Part shown: positions 42,453 through 50,890 of the stretch, in pieces | Numbering within the stretch: position 1 is the stretch's first letter | Layout of the letters: each line of letters opens with the position of its first letter | Assembly: GCA_963925895.1 (NCBI GenBank) | Contig: CAWUVH010000007.1 | Location: 62,001-126,000 of the forward strand | Length of the DNA stretch: 64,000 nt | Origin: Eutrophovita sp913057845 | Lineage (GTDB): Bacteria; Pseudomonadota; Gammaproteobacteria; Burkholderiales; Eutrophovitaceae | Direction of reading: 5' to 3' | Notes under the pieces: model-generated | The model's database searches: none | What the model was told of the DNA's origin: nothing | The model's input: only the letters and a program-made list of their open reading frames with translations | Made by a program: the position numbers and the translations under genes

Positions 42453-43546
42453 CATCTGACATTAGCTCTATACCCGAGATCATTGATGATTTAAAAAACG
42501 GCAAGATGGTTATTCTCGTCGATGAGGAAGATCGAGAAAACGAGGGAGACCTTGTCATGGCCGCGGAGCATGTGACTGCTGAAGCCGTAAACTTTATGGC
42601 CACATTTGGCAGGGGACTCATTTGTTTGACCCTAACTGAGGAAAAGTGTCGGAAGTTAAATTTAATGCCTATGGTAGGCTCCAATGGTTCCCGTATGGCC
42701 ACAAATTTTACTGCTTCTATTGAAGCATCAGAGGGTGTCACTACTGGAATTTCTGCCGCGGATAGGGCGCGGACAATCAAGGTGGCCTCTTCTCCTGACG
42801 CATCCCCCATGGATATCGTACAGCCAGGGCATATTTTCCCTTTGAAGGCGGAGAAGGGTGGGGTCCTTGTGAGGGCTGGGCATACTGAGGCTGGCTGCGA
42901 TTTGGCTTTCATGGCAGGATTGCAACCGTCGGCTGTGATTTGCGAGATATTAAAAGAAAATGGAGAAATGGCTCGACTGCCTGATCTTGTAAAATTTAGT
43001 AGTCACCACAATCTTAAAATCGGTACGATTGCCGATTTAATTGCTTATCGAGGCCAACATGAATCGCTGGTGGAGCGTGTATTGGAGCGATCTATTGATA
43101 CGGTTGCGGGACCTTTTAAATTGGTTGCTTATCGTGATCGTATTTCAAAAGAAGTACATCTGGCGCTCGTTAAAGGAACATTCGAATCTTCTGAGGAGGT
43201 CTTGGTTCGAGTACATGAGCCTTTGTCCATAGCTGATCTTCTAGATAAGAATAGCCGGATACACTCATGGCACTTTGATGACGCTTTGGCCACTATCAAT
43301 CAAGCGGGTAAAGGTGTATTGATACTCATCCACCGCACTGAGGATGGAGATTCGTTGTTGCGACATTTGCAACCAGCTCAGGAGTTGCCCCCAAAAATGG
43401 ACCTTCGTAACTATGGGATTGGCGCTCAAATTTTAAAAGATCTTGGCGTTGCACGTATGCGCTTGATGGCTACACCAAGGCGAATGCCCAGTATGACTGG
43501 CTTTGATCTAGAGACTGTTGGCTATCAGGAAAAACCATCTGATTAA
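42449..43546 (+). CDS. ribBA: 3,4-dihydroxy-2-butanone 4-phosphate synthase with degenerate GTP cyclohydrolase II domain
   Basis: 365 residues. The N-terminal RibB domain (about 1-205) is intact: MVILVDEEDRENEGDLVMAA with acidic metal ligands, GRGLICLTLTEE, the TGISAADRA segment and GHTEAGCDLA. The C-terminal RibA-like domain (about 210-360) keeps the fold end DLRNYGIGAQILKDLGV but lacks the cysteine triad of a GTP cyclohydrolase II zinc site; the expected Cys segment reads LADLLDKNSRIHSWHFDDAL-like sequence with no cysteine. So the protein should make dihydroxybutanone phosphate only, and a separate GTP cyclohydrolase II gene is needed elsewhere. Such RibB-X fusions are known in proteobacteria. 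Confidence 0.93.
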   Translation: MTSDISSIPEIIDDLKNGKMVILVDEEDRENEGDLVMAAEHVTAEAVNFMATFGRGLICLTLTEEKCRKLNLMPMVGSNGSRMATNFTASIEASEGVTTGISAADRARTIKVASSPDASPMDIVQPGHIFPLKAEKGGVLVRAGHTEAGCDLAFMAGLQPSAVICEILKENGEMARLPDLVKFSSHHNLKIGTIADLIAYRGQHESLVERVLERSIDTVAGPFKLVAYRDRISKEVHLALVKGTFESSEEVLVRVHEPLSIADLLDKNSRIHSWHFDDALATINQAGKGVLILIHRTEDGDSLLRHLQPAQELPPKMDLRNYGIGAQILKDLGVARMRLMATPRRMPSMTGFDLETVGYQEKPSD

Positions 43547-43564
43547 GGTGTTTGGTAAATATTG

Positions 43565-43596
43565 ACTCCTGGTGGTCCCGGGAAATAATAAGGAGT
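43565..43596 (+). promoter_or_regulatory. Hairpin that would sequester the ribH ribosome-binding site
   Basis: ACTCCT (43565-43570) is perfectly complementary to AGGAGT (43591-43596), which contains the Shine-Dalgarno sequence for the TTG start of ribH at 43604. The 20-base loop includes a CCCGGG. This is the only real gap (57 bp) within the otherwise overlapping rib genes. It is too small for an FMN riboswitch. A translational control role is an inference. Confidence 0.45.
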
Positions 43597-43603
43597 AAGA
43601 CAG

Positions 43604-44074
43604 TTGCAAAAATTTGAGACTCAACCCCTTGAGGACGTTAATGGTGATGGGTTAAAGGTTGGCATCGTCATCGGACAGTTCAATAAGGATGTTGCGGAAG
43701 CGATGCGCTCGGCCTGTGGCGAGCAGTTAGTGAATTTGGGCGTTAGCCCTGACGATATTGCATATGCTGAGGTTCCCGGTGCGCTGGAAATCCCGATCGT
43801 TTTGGATGCTATGGCAAAAACGGGTAGGTTCGATGCGTTAATTGCGCTCGGGTCGGTAATTCGAGGAGAGACATACCATTTTGAGGTGGTTTCAAACGAA
43901 TCTGCGAAAGGGATTATGACGGTTCAGTTGGACACAGGTATCCCAATTGCCAATGGGATACTTACGTGTGAAAACATGAATCAGACAACGGAGCGTATGG
44001 AGCAAAAATCAAAAGAATGTGCTGATGTGGCCATTGGTATGGTGCGGCTACTGGATCTAATTTATGAAAGGTAG
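43604..44074 (+). CDS. ribH: 6,7-Dimethyl-8-ribityllumazine synthase
   Basis: 156 residues starting at TTG 43604, with AAGGAG ideally spaced upstream. Family motifs are VGIVIGQFNKDVAEAM, AEVPGALEIPIVLDAMA, LGSVIRGETYHFEVVSNES and GILTCENMNQTTERM. It condenses the butanone phosphate made by RibBA with the RibD product. The usual catalytic histidine position is in ETYHFE. Its last 11 bases overlap nusB. Confidence 0.95.
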   Translation: MQKFETQPLEDVNGDGLKVGIVIGQFNKDVAEAMRSACGEQLVNLGVSPDDIAYAEVPGALEIPIVLDAMAKTGRFDALIALGSVIRGETYHFEVVSNESAKGIMTVQLDTGIPIANGILTCENMNQTTERMEQKSKECADVAIGMVRLLDLIYER

Positions 44075-44480
44075 TCGGCGATTGGCTCGGGTATTAGCTG
44101 TGAAAGGCTTGTATCACTGGCAAGTAAATGAAGTGGCGGTCGAGAAGATCATCGAGGTTTTAATAACCGAGGAAGAATATGCGAAGGCGGACGTCAATTA
44201 CACGCGTAGCCTTTTAGAATCTGCGACTAAGGATTCGTTACGACATTACCAAGATATTGGACCTTGTCTTGATCGCCCAATATCACAAATTTCACCGATA
44301 GAAAAAGCAATTCTGCTCATTGCTATGGTTGAGCTGGTTGAGTCTTCTGAGGTGCCCTTCAAGGTCGTTATCAACGAGTGTATTGAGTTGGCTAAGCAGT
44401 TTGGCGGGACTGACGGACATAAATATATTAACGGTGTCCTGGATCGATATCTCAAGGGCGGCCGTGCAGCTCAATCTTAA
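44064..44480 (+). CDS. nusB: Transcription antitermination factor NusB
   Basis: 138-residue all-helical RNA-binding protein of the rRNA antitermination complex, working with NusE (S10). RRLARVLAVKGLYHWQ and the C-terminal VVINECIELAKQFGGTDGHK, YINGVLDRY follow the family. It overlaps the end of ribH by 11 bases, the classical ribH-nusB coupling. ATG 44064 is the only plausible start. Confidence 0.95.
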   Translation: MKGSRRLARVLAVKGLYHWQVNEVAVEKIIEVLITEEEYAKADVNYTRSLLESATKDSLRHYQDIGPCLDRPISQISPIEKAILLIAMVELVESSEVPFKVVINECIELAKQFGGTDGHKYINGVLDRYLKGGRAAQS

Positions 44481-44514
44481 ATTTTTCTGAAAATACTTAG
44501 GTAAGAGGTGTGGT

Positions 44515-44556
44515 ATGTCTGAGGATGTTATTAAGAACCTCAACGAGTTAATTTAG
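44515..44556 (+). other. 13-codon micro-ORF before thiL
   Basis: MSEDVIKNLNELI then TAG, preceded six bases upstream by AAGAGG (44503-44508), a better ribosome site than that of thiL. It ends 16 bases before the TTG start of thiL. It could be a leader peptide providing translational coupling, or chance. No repeated regulatory codons are evident. Confidence 0.25.
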
Positions 44557-44572
44557 GACTGCGGTCAATAGT

Positions 44573-45541
44573 TTGGCTTCCGAATTTGAAATTATCCGCA
44601 AGTATTTTCATCATGATACAAATGGTGTGAGGCTTGGTGTGGGCGATGATGGCGCCTTAATAGACATTGGTGATGGTCGGGATTTGGTGCTTACTACGGA
44701 TACGCTGGTAAGTGGCACTCATTTTTTATCTACGGATGATCCATTTTCTATTGGCTATAAATCTGTCGCAGTAAATTTGTCGGATCTCGCTGCGATGGGA
44801 GCGATTCCCAAATATGTGCTTTTGTCCCTTACGTTGCCTGTTTCCGATGAAATCTGGATTGAGCAATTTTCAAATGGCATCAAGGCATTGCTTAGATCTC
44901 ACTCCGTGGCTCTTGTTGGCGGGGACACCACTCGAGGGGACACCCTGTCGGTTACGCTAACGGCAATTGGATTTGTGAAGTCAGACACCGCTCTACGAAG
45001 GGATCATGCTTGCCTTGATGATGACGTTTGGGTTTCCGGTTTGATTGGACTTGGGTCTATTGGTCTTTTGATTAAACAGGGAGTGCTTGCATTTCCTGTC
45101 GAAGAAGAGCAAGATTTTTTGCGACGTTTGCATGAACCGCAACCTCGGATAGAGCTTGGTCAAAAGTTGATCGGGATTGCAAATTCTGCGATCGATGTTT
45201 CCGATGGGTTAGTCGCTGATGCTGGGCATATCGCGAACCAATCTGGCGTGAAAATCATCATTGATTATGAAGAAATTCCCGTGCATGAGGCAATAAAAAA
45301 TAGACGGTTTAATCAAGATATTGAGAGTAGTATTCTCGGTGGTGGTGATGATTATGAACTCTTATTTACAGCTAAGGCAGAGCATATGCTTCGCATAAAT
45401 AGCATCGCTGCGGAGCTAGGTTTGCCGCTCACTAAAATCGGTCGTGTGACCCAAGGGGTTGGTGTTGAAGTTTGCGATGGGAATGGCGGCCTCAAAAAAG
45501 ACTTTCAAAAAGGTTTTGATCATTTTGCAACCAGAAAATAG
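44573..45541 (+). CDS. thiL: Thiamine-monophosphate kinase
   Basis: 322 residues from TTG 44573 (MASEFEIIRKYF). It phosphorylates thiamine monophosphate to the active pyrophosphate. Motifs: GVGDDGALID and TTDTLVSGTHF, then YKSVAVNLSDLAAMGA with the metal-binding Asp; LVGGDTTRG; AIDVSDGLVADAGHIA; LGGGDDYELLFT. No in-frame ATG lies upstream, since a TAA closes the frame at 44549. It is separated from nusB by 92 bp that contain a micro-ORF. Its 3' end overlaps pgpA. Confidence 0.94.
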   Translation: MASEFEIIRKYFHHDTNGVRLGVGDDGALIDIGDGRDLVLTTDTLVSGTHFLSTDDPFSIGYKSVAVNLSDLAAMGAIPKYVLLSLTLPVSDEIWIEQFSNGIKALLRSHSVALVGGDTTRGDTLSVTLTAIGFVKSDTALRRDHACLDDDVWVSGLIGLGSIGLLIKQGVLAFPVEEEQDFLRRLHEPQPRIELGQKLIGIANSAIDVSDGLVADAGHIANQSGVKIIIDYEEIPVHEAIKNRRFNQDIESSILGGGDDYELLFTAKAEHMLRINSIAAELGLPLTKIGRVTQGVGVEVCDGNGGLKKDFQKGFDHFATRK

Positions 45542-46034
45542 CGTTTCTATAGCTAATAGGGTTTTCAAACATCCATATTTATTTGTGGCGTGTGGCTTTG
45601 GTGTTGGTTTAATTCGTCCAGGTCCAGGAACTTGGGGGACGTTACTCGCGTTGCCAATGCACTACTTGTTAAGTGCTAGCTTGTCGTTAGAGCTGTTGTT
45701 ACTGTTTTGGATCGTTATGTTCTTGGTAGGCATTAAGGTTTGCGCAGTTTCAGAAACTATTTTAGGTCATTCGGATCATTCTGCAATCGTGATCGACGAA
45801 ATTGTAGCCTACGGATTGATATTAGCGCTTATCCCGCAAAATATGATCTTTCATGTGCTCGGTTTTATTGTCTTTCGTATTTTTGATATCGTTAAGCCTT
45901 TCGGAATACGTCGTATAGATCAACGCGTAAAAGGAGGGCTGGGGGTGATGTTGGATGATTTGGTCGCGGCGGTATACACCCTCTGTGTGTTGTCAGTCAT
46001 CATGGTGGCCGTAACTGCGCTGGGGGTTAACTGA
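45525..46034 (+). CDS. pgpA: Phosphatidylglycerophosphatase A
   Basis: Inner-membrane phosphatase making phosphatidylglycerol; about 169 residues. The family motif GFGVGLIRPGPGTWGTLLALP is followed by hydrophobic helices and IVIDEIVAYGLIL, and FRIFDIVKPFGIRRIDQRVKGGLGVMLDDLVAA ends the catalytic part. The frame is open from 45459, but the first 20 or so codons lie inside thiL and look unrelated. TTG 45525, 11 bases after AAAAAGG, is the best start and gives a normal length. Start confidence is moderate, function high. Confidence 0.9.
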   Translation: MQPENSVSIANRVFKHPYLFVACGFGVGLIRPGPGTWGTLLALPMHYLLSASLSLELLLLFWIVMFLVGIKVCAVSETILGHSDHSAIVIDEIVAYGLILALIPQNMIFHVLGFIVFRIFDIVKPFGIRRIDQRVKGGLGVMLDDLVAAVYTLCVLSVIMVAVTALGVN

Positions 46035-46041
46035 TTCAGTG

Positions 46042-46545
46042 ATGAGCGCTTACCTTAAATCTGATATTTATCAACTCAGTCAACGTTTGGGTTTGATGCT
46101 CAAAGAAAACGGTTTGATTGTCGGGACTGCAGAGTCATGCACGGGAGGATGGATCGCACAAGCTGTTACGATGGTGCCAGGTAGTTCATCTTGGTTCGAT
46201 GCTGGCTTCGTCACGTATTCTAATCAATCAAAAGTGCAGCAATTGGGGGTGGATCCTAACTTGATCGATCAGTATGGTGCGGTGTCTGACGTTGTCGTTG
46301 AGAAGATGTTAATCGGCGTTTTGAATCGTACCGGGGCCAATTGTTCCATTGCGATAAGTGGTGTAGCAGGTCCTGACGGGGGGACCGAAGATAAACCTGT
46401 GGGCACAGTCTGGATCGGTGTTGGGCATGAGGTTAAAGGTTTGATTACGAGAAGATTTTTGTTTGAAGGAGATCGCAACTCTGTGCGTCAGCAATCGGTG
46501 ATAGAGAGTCTTAGTTTGATGGAGCATTTTTTATCTCAGGATTAG
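46042..46545 (+). CDS. pncC: Nicotinamide-nucleotide amidase (CinA C-terminal domain protein)
   Basis: 167 residues from ATG 46042 (a GTG three bases upstream is also in frame). It is the stand-alone CinA-C domain that deamidates NMN to nicotinate mononucleotide in the pyridine nucleotide cycle. Signature segments are GTAESCTGGWIAQAVT, with the catalytic serine, and GFVTYSNQSKVQQLGV. AISGVAGPDGGTEDKPVGTVWI completes the active site. The full-length CinA N-terminal domain is absent. It lies just upstream of recA, as in many proteobacteria. Confidence 0.93.
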   Translation: MSAYLKSDIYQLSQRLGLMLKENGLIVGTAESCTGGWIAQAVTMVPGSSSWFDAGFVTYSNQSKVQQLGVDPNLIDQYGAVSDVVVEKMLIGVLNRTGANCSIAISGVAGPDGGTEDKPVGTVWIGVGHEVKGLITRRFLFEGDRNSVRQQSVIESLSLMEHFLSQD

Positions 46546-46667
46546 ACCTTCCTGAGGTATAGCGCATTGGAATAGATGGGTTTTAATAAGGGGCTTCGGA
46601 CTTTTCGAGGCTGTGCGATAATCTAATAAACCACAATTAATCTTAGACATCTGGAGCTCAAATACAA

Positions 46668-47735
46668 ATGAATGAAAATAGGCAAAAAGCGCTAGAGGCG
46701 GCACTTTCTCAGATTGAGAAGCAGTTTGGCAAAGGCTCCATTATGCGGCTTGGGGAGCAGGAAGTTGATCCGGAATTGAAGGTGGTTTCCACGGGATCTC
46801 TTGGTCTTGATATTGCTCTTGGCATTGGTGGGTTGCCTAGAGGTCGGGTTGTTGAGGTTTACGGTCCAGAGTCATCTGGTAAAACTACATTGACGCTTTC
46901 TGTGATTGCACAGATGCAAAAAATTGGTGGGTCTGCAGCTTTTATTGATGCGGAGCATGCTCTAGACCCTGAGTATGCGACCAAGTTAGGTGTCAACATT
47001 GATGAGTTGTTAATTTCCCAACCCGATAACGGTGAGCAGGCATTGGAAATAGCCGATATGTTGGTTCGGTCAGCTTCTGTTGACGTTGTAGTTATTGATT
47101 CGGTTGCAGCGTTAACGCCTCGCGCGGAGATCGAGGGCGAAATGGGTGATCACCAAATGGGCCTGCAGGCTAGATTGATGTCTCAGGCACTTCGAAAACT
47201 AACCGCGAATATTAAGAAATCTCATACCTTAGTTATTTTTATTAATCAGATACGTATGAAGATTGGTGTCATGTTTGGGAATCCTGAGACCACGACAGGA
47301 GGAAATGCCCTTAAGTTTTACTCTTCGGTTCGAATTGATATTCGACGTATTGGTGCGATTAAAAAATCTGACGAGGTGATCGGTAATGAGACTCGTGCCA
47401 AAGTAGTAAAGAACAAAGTCGCCCCTCCCTTTAGGCAGGCGGAATTTGATATTCTTTATGGTCAAGGGATTTCCCGGGAAGGTGAAGTCATTGATCTAGG
47501 AGTTAAGCACAATATCGTGGATAAAGCGGGTGCTTGGTACAGCTACAATGGTGACCGTATCGGACAAGGTAAAGATAATGTCCGAGAATTTTTAAAGCAA
47601 AATCCGCAAATCTCTATCGAAATTGAAAATAAAGTGCGTGAGATCGTTGGTGTTCGTCTTGTCAACGCGCCAAAAACGCCAAAAACGCCAAAAACGCCAA
47701 AAGCTCAAAAAGACTCTGAAGTATCTGACGAGTAG
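46668..47735 (+). CDS. recA: Recombinase A
   Basis: 355 residues. Walker A is GPESSGKTTL (about 66-75), Walker B VVVIDSVAAL, the DNA loop L1 GEMGDHQMGLQARLMSQALR and L2 VMFGNPETTTGGNALKFYSS; the nucleotide-binding FIDAEHALDP is also clear. The core is canonical. The C-terminal tail is unusual: a run of Lys-Thr-Pro repeats encoded by a 9-base tandem repeat before the acidic end KDSEVSDE. The 122-bp upstream region shows a weak promoter around a GATAAT hexamer (near 46610) and no recognisable LexA box. recX follows after 17 bp. Confidence 0.98.
   Translation: MNENRQKALEAALSQIEKQFGKGSIMRLGEQEVDPELKVVSTGSLGLDIALGIGGLPRGRVVEVYGPESSGKTTLTLSVIAQMQKIGGSAAFIDAEHALDPEYATKLGVNIDELLISQPDNGEQALEIADMLVRSASVDVVVIDSVAALTPRAEIEGEMGDHQMGLQARLMSQALRKLTANIKKSHTLVIFINQIRMKIGVMFGNPETTTGGNALKFYSSVRIDIRRIGAIKKSDEVIGNETRAKVVKNKVAPPFRQAEFDILYGQGISREGEVIDLGVKHNIVDKAGAWYSYNGDRIGQGKDNVREFLKQNPQISIEIENKVREIVGVRLVNAPKTPKTPKTPKAQKDSEVSDE
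47669..47702 (+). repeat. 9-bp tandem repeat in the recA 3' end
   Basis: Three full copies of GCCAAAAAC plus a seven-base partial copy, in frame, encoding Pro-Lys-Thr three times. Slippage here would add or remove three-residue units without shifting the frame. The repeat sits in the flexible linker before the acidic RecA tail. Confidence 0.9.
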
Positions 47736-47752
47736 AGTTCGGGAGAGTTTCT

Positions 47753-48217
47753 TTGGAAGATTCACTCACGCTAACGGCCCTGCGTTTGTTGGGGCGGCGA
47801 GAATATACACGTTTTGAACTGGGTAATAAGCTTCTTCTGAAGGGTGGAAATCAGCAAGATGTCATCCGGTTGCTTGATGACTTTGAGTATAAAGGCTGGC
47901 TAGACGACCGTCGTTATGTTGAAGCTTTTATTCGTACTAAGCGTGAACGGTTTGGTATGAGGAAAATTTTTCGGGACCTGGAGGTGAGAGGTGTCGATAA
48001 AAGTACCATACTCGAATACCGAGAAGAGGTTCTTAACGGTGACCTAGCTGCTGCTCGGTTGGTTTGGTCAAAAAAATTCAGTTTGAAGTCAGAGTCGCCC
48101 GCTGAATGGGCGAAGCAAGCCCGCTTTTTATTGAATCGAGGTTTTGATCAAAGTACGATAAAGAAAGTCTTGTCGGATCCGGACTGCACGTTCGATCGAG
48201 ATGTTTTTAAGGATTGA
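47753..48217 (+). CDS. recX: Regulatory protein RecX
   Basis: 154-residue inhibitor of RecA filament growth, made of three-helix repeats. The start is TTG 47753, with GGGAGAG five bases upstream. Helical repeat signatures are ALRLLGRREYTRFELGNKL and LLDDFEYKGWLDDRRYVEAF, then RERFGMRKIFRDLEVRGV, typical of RecX. The third repeat (AKQARFLLNRGFDQSTIKKVL) is complete. It directly follows recA and precedes alaS. Confidence 0.93.
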   Translation: MEDSLTLTALRLLGRREYTRFELGNKLLLKGGNQQDVIRLLDDFEYKGWLDDRRYVEAFIRTKRERFGMRKIFRDLEVRGVDKSTILEYREEVLNGDLAAARLVWSKKFSLKSESPAEWAKQARFLLNRGFDQSTIKKVLSDPDCTFDRDVFKD

Positions 48218-48250
48218 TAAAAGTGTTATTTAATGTAATGAGACACGCAA

Positions 48251-50878
48251 ATGAAAACTGATGAAATTAGAGAAAGATTTCTGAAATACTTCGAGCGAAG
48301 TGGTCATGCGATTGTTTCGAGCAGCCCACTTGTTCCTGGAAATGACCCAACGTTATTGTTTACTAACGCAGGCATGGTCCAGTTTAAGGATGTATTCCTT
48401 GGACATGAAAAACGTTCCTACTCGCGGGCTACGACCTCCCAGCGATGTGTGCGAGCTGGAGGTAAACATAATGACTTGGAAAACGTAGGGTATACCGCGC
48501 GCCATCACACGTTTTTTGAGATGCTCGGAAACTTTAGTTTTGGGGAGTACTTCAAATCAGATGCGATACGACTCGCTTGGGGTTTATTGACGGAAGAGTT
48601 TGGTTTAGATTCTAGTCGTATGTGGGTCACGGTTTACGAGACAGACGAGGAAGCCTACGACATATGGGCTAAAGATATTAAGATTCCTGCCGAACGCATT
48701 GTACGTATTGGTGACAAGCCGGGAGGCCAAAAATATCAAAGTGATAATTTCTGGCAAATGGGGGATACCGGGCCGTGTGGACCTTGTTCAGAGATATTTT
48801 GGGATCACGGCGCGCACGTTGAGGGTGGCCCACCAGGTTCCGATGATGAGGATGGGGACCGTTTCATTGAAATTTGGAACTTAGTTTTCATGCAGTTTAA
48901 CCGGGATGAGGCCGGAGCCATGAATCCATTACCTAAACCGTCTGTTGACACAGGTATGGGGTTGGAGCGTATGGCGGCTGTTCTTCAAAAGGTTCATTCC
49001 AATTATGATATTGATCTGTTTCAAGTTTTAATCAATGCAGTTGTTCGTGAGACAAGCTGTAAAGATTCTGGTAACGCGTCTCTAAGGGTAATATCAGATC
49101 ATATTCGCTCTTGTGCTTTTCTCATCATGGACGGCGTAATTCCAAGTAACGAGGGCCGTGGTTATGTTTTGAGGAGAATCATTCGACGAGCTATTCGACA
49201 CGGATACAAATTAGGTCGTTCAACCCCGTTTTTTTATAATCTGGTTGCTGACCTTGTTAAGGTTATGGGCAAGGCTTATCCAGAACTTTTAGCTAGCCAA
49301 GAACGGGTCTCCGAGGTTCTTTTTGAAGAGGAACGTCGTTTCGCAGAAACTCTTGAAAAGGGGATGACGGTTTTAGAGGCTGCCTTACTCAGGGAAGACA
49401 AGGTCTTGGATGGTGAAACCGTATTCCGTTTGTACGATACCTTCGGCTTTCCAGTGGATTTAACTGCAGATATTGCGCGTGAGCGTAGCATCCAGATTGA
49501 TCTTTCAGGATTTGAAGTGGCAATGGAGCAGCAGCGTCAAAGGGCAAGGGCTGCCTCCAAATTCCAAACTGTTCAAGGACTCGAATACAAAGGCCTAAAT
49601 ACTCAATTTAATGGGTATGACTCGTTGGTAACAAATTCAGAGGTGGTCGCACTCTACAAAGATGGTGTTTTTGTGGACCGTTTGGTCAAGGGGGACCGCG
49701 GCATTGTAGTTCTTGATAAGACTAGTTTTTATGCTGAATCGGGCGGCCAGGTAGGTGATCGCGGGACTATTGCGACCGAAGTTCCACCGTATTCGACGTT
49801 TCGTGTCGGCGATACTCAAAAGATTCAAGCAGAGGTCTTCGGACACCATGGTGAGGTGGCGAGTGGTGAGTTGAAAGTAGGTGATTCGGTTGCTACTGAG
49901 GTTGATGGTGCTGTTCGTGTTGCAACGATGTTTAATCACTCGGCCACTCACCTCCTTCATGCGGCGTTACGTCAGGTTCTGGGTAGTCATGTGCAGCAAA
50001 AAGGTTCTTTGGTGGATGAAACAAGAACAAGATTTGATTTTTCCCATTCTAAACCGCTTACGTCGGTGGAGCTAGAGCTAGTAGAGAATGCTGTAAACAA
50101 TAGCATTCGCGGTAACGCTAACGTACAGGCTCGAGTAATGGGTTATGACCAAGCGATCGAGACAGGGGCTGTCGCTTTATTTGGGGAAAAGTATGGTGAT
50201 GAGGTCCGGGTTATAGAGATGGCCAATTTTTCAACAGAATTATGTGGTGGCACGCATGTCAAGCGGACGGGCGACATCGGATTGTTTAAGATAACGGCTG
50301 AGGGAGGTGTCGCTTCTGGTGTTCGGCGCATAGAGGCGACGACTGCACAAGGTGCCCTTGATTACATTCATCGAAGAGACAGCCAATTTGATGAGATTTC
50401 AACGTTATTGAAGGTTGCACCAGACGACGCTAACGATCGATTGTTGCAAATTTTAGATAATGTTCGAAATCTTGAGAAAGAGCTTGTTCGCGTTAAATCG
50501 AAAGTGGCTTCAGGTCAAGGTGAGGACATGGTTGCTGAGGCTCAGAAAGTTAATGGGATTACTGTATTGGCGACAGTGCTACAGGACTCGGATGCTGTCT
50601 TGTTACGCCAGACCATTGACCAGTTAAAGGCAAAATTGAAGTCTGGCGTAATCTTGTTAGCATCAGTTAGTGGTGAGAAGATTACTTTAATTGCTGGAGT
50701 GACTGATGATTTAACGGGTAAGTTTAAAGCGGGCGAACTGGTTAATTACGTTGCCAAGCAAGTTGGCGGTAAAGGTGGAGGCCGACCTGATCTTGCGCAG
50801 GCTGGGGGTACAAATCCAGAAGGTTTGAATGCGGCAATAGATTCTGTCTTAAATTGGGTAGCTGAGCGCTCGGCATAA
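48251..50878 (+). CDS. alaS: Alanyl-tRNA synthetase
   Basis: 875 residues with all family modules. The class II core has motif RFLKYFERSGHAIVSSSPLV and RHHTFFEMLGNFSFGEYF. The editing domain has NHSATHLLHAALR, supplying the HxxxH zinc ligands, and the CGGTH segment. The C-terminal oligomerisation domain (about 750-875) ends with GGKGGGRPDLAQAGG, part of C-Ala. It aminoacylates tRNA(Ala) and clears mischarged Ser/Gly. It is the last gene of the plus-strand run and converges on the phosphohexomutase gene 12 bp away. Confidence 0.97.
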   Translation: MKTDEIRERFLKYFERSGHAIVSSSPLVPGNDPTLLFTNAGMVQFKDVFLGHEKRSYSRATTSQRCVRAGGKHNDLENVGYTARHHTFFEMLGNFSFGEYFKSDAIRLAWGLLTEEFGLDSSRMWVTVYETDEEAYDIWAKDIKIPAERIVRIGDKPGGQKYQSDNFWQMGDTGPCGPCSEIFWDHGAHVEGGPPGSDDEDGDRFIEIWNLVFMQFNRDEAGAMNPLPKPSVDTGMGLERMAAVLQKVHSNYDIDLFQVLINAVVRETSCKDSGNASLRVISDHIRSCAFLIMDGVIPSNEGRGYVLRRIIRRAIRHGYKLGRSTPFFYNLVADLVKVMGKAYPELLASQERVSEVLFEEERRFAETLEKGMTVLEAALLREDKVLDGETVFRLYDTFGFPVDLTADIARERSIQIDLSGFEVAMEQQRQRARAASKFQTVQGLEYKGLNTQFNGYDSLVTNSEVVALYKDGVFVDRLVKGDRGIVVLDKTSFYAESGGQVGDRGTIATEVPPYSTFRVGDTQKIQAEVFGHHGEVASGELKVGDSVATEVDGAVRVATMFNHSATHLLHAALRQVLGSHVQQKGSLVDETRTRFDFSHSKPLTSVELELVENAVNNSIRGNANVQARVMGYDQAIETGAVALFGEKYGDEVRVIEMANFSTELCGGTHVKRTGDIGLFKITAEGGVASGVRRIEATTAQGALDYIHRRDSQFDEISTLLKVAPDDANDRLLQILDNVRNLEKELVRVKSKVASGQGEDMVAEAQKVNGITVLATVLQDSDAVLLRQTIDQLKAKLKSGVILLASVSGEKITLIAGVTDDLTGKFKAGELVNYVAKQVGGKGGGRPDLAQAGGTNPEGLNAAIDSVLNWVAERSA

Positions 50879-50890
50879 GCCCGCTGATGA

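Noticed and set aside
43547..43603. FMN riboswitch before ribH
   Set aside because: The gap is 57 bp, too small for an RFN element, and none of its conserved segments are present; only a simple hairpin remains.
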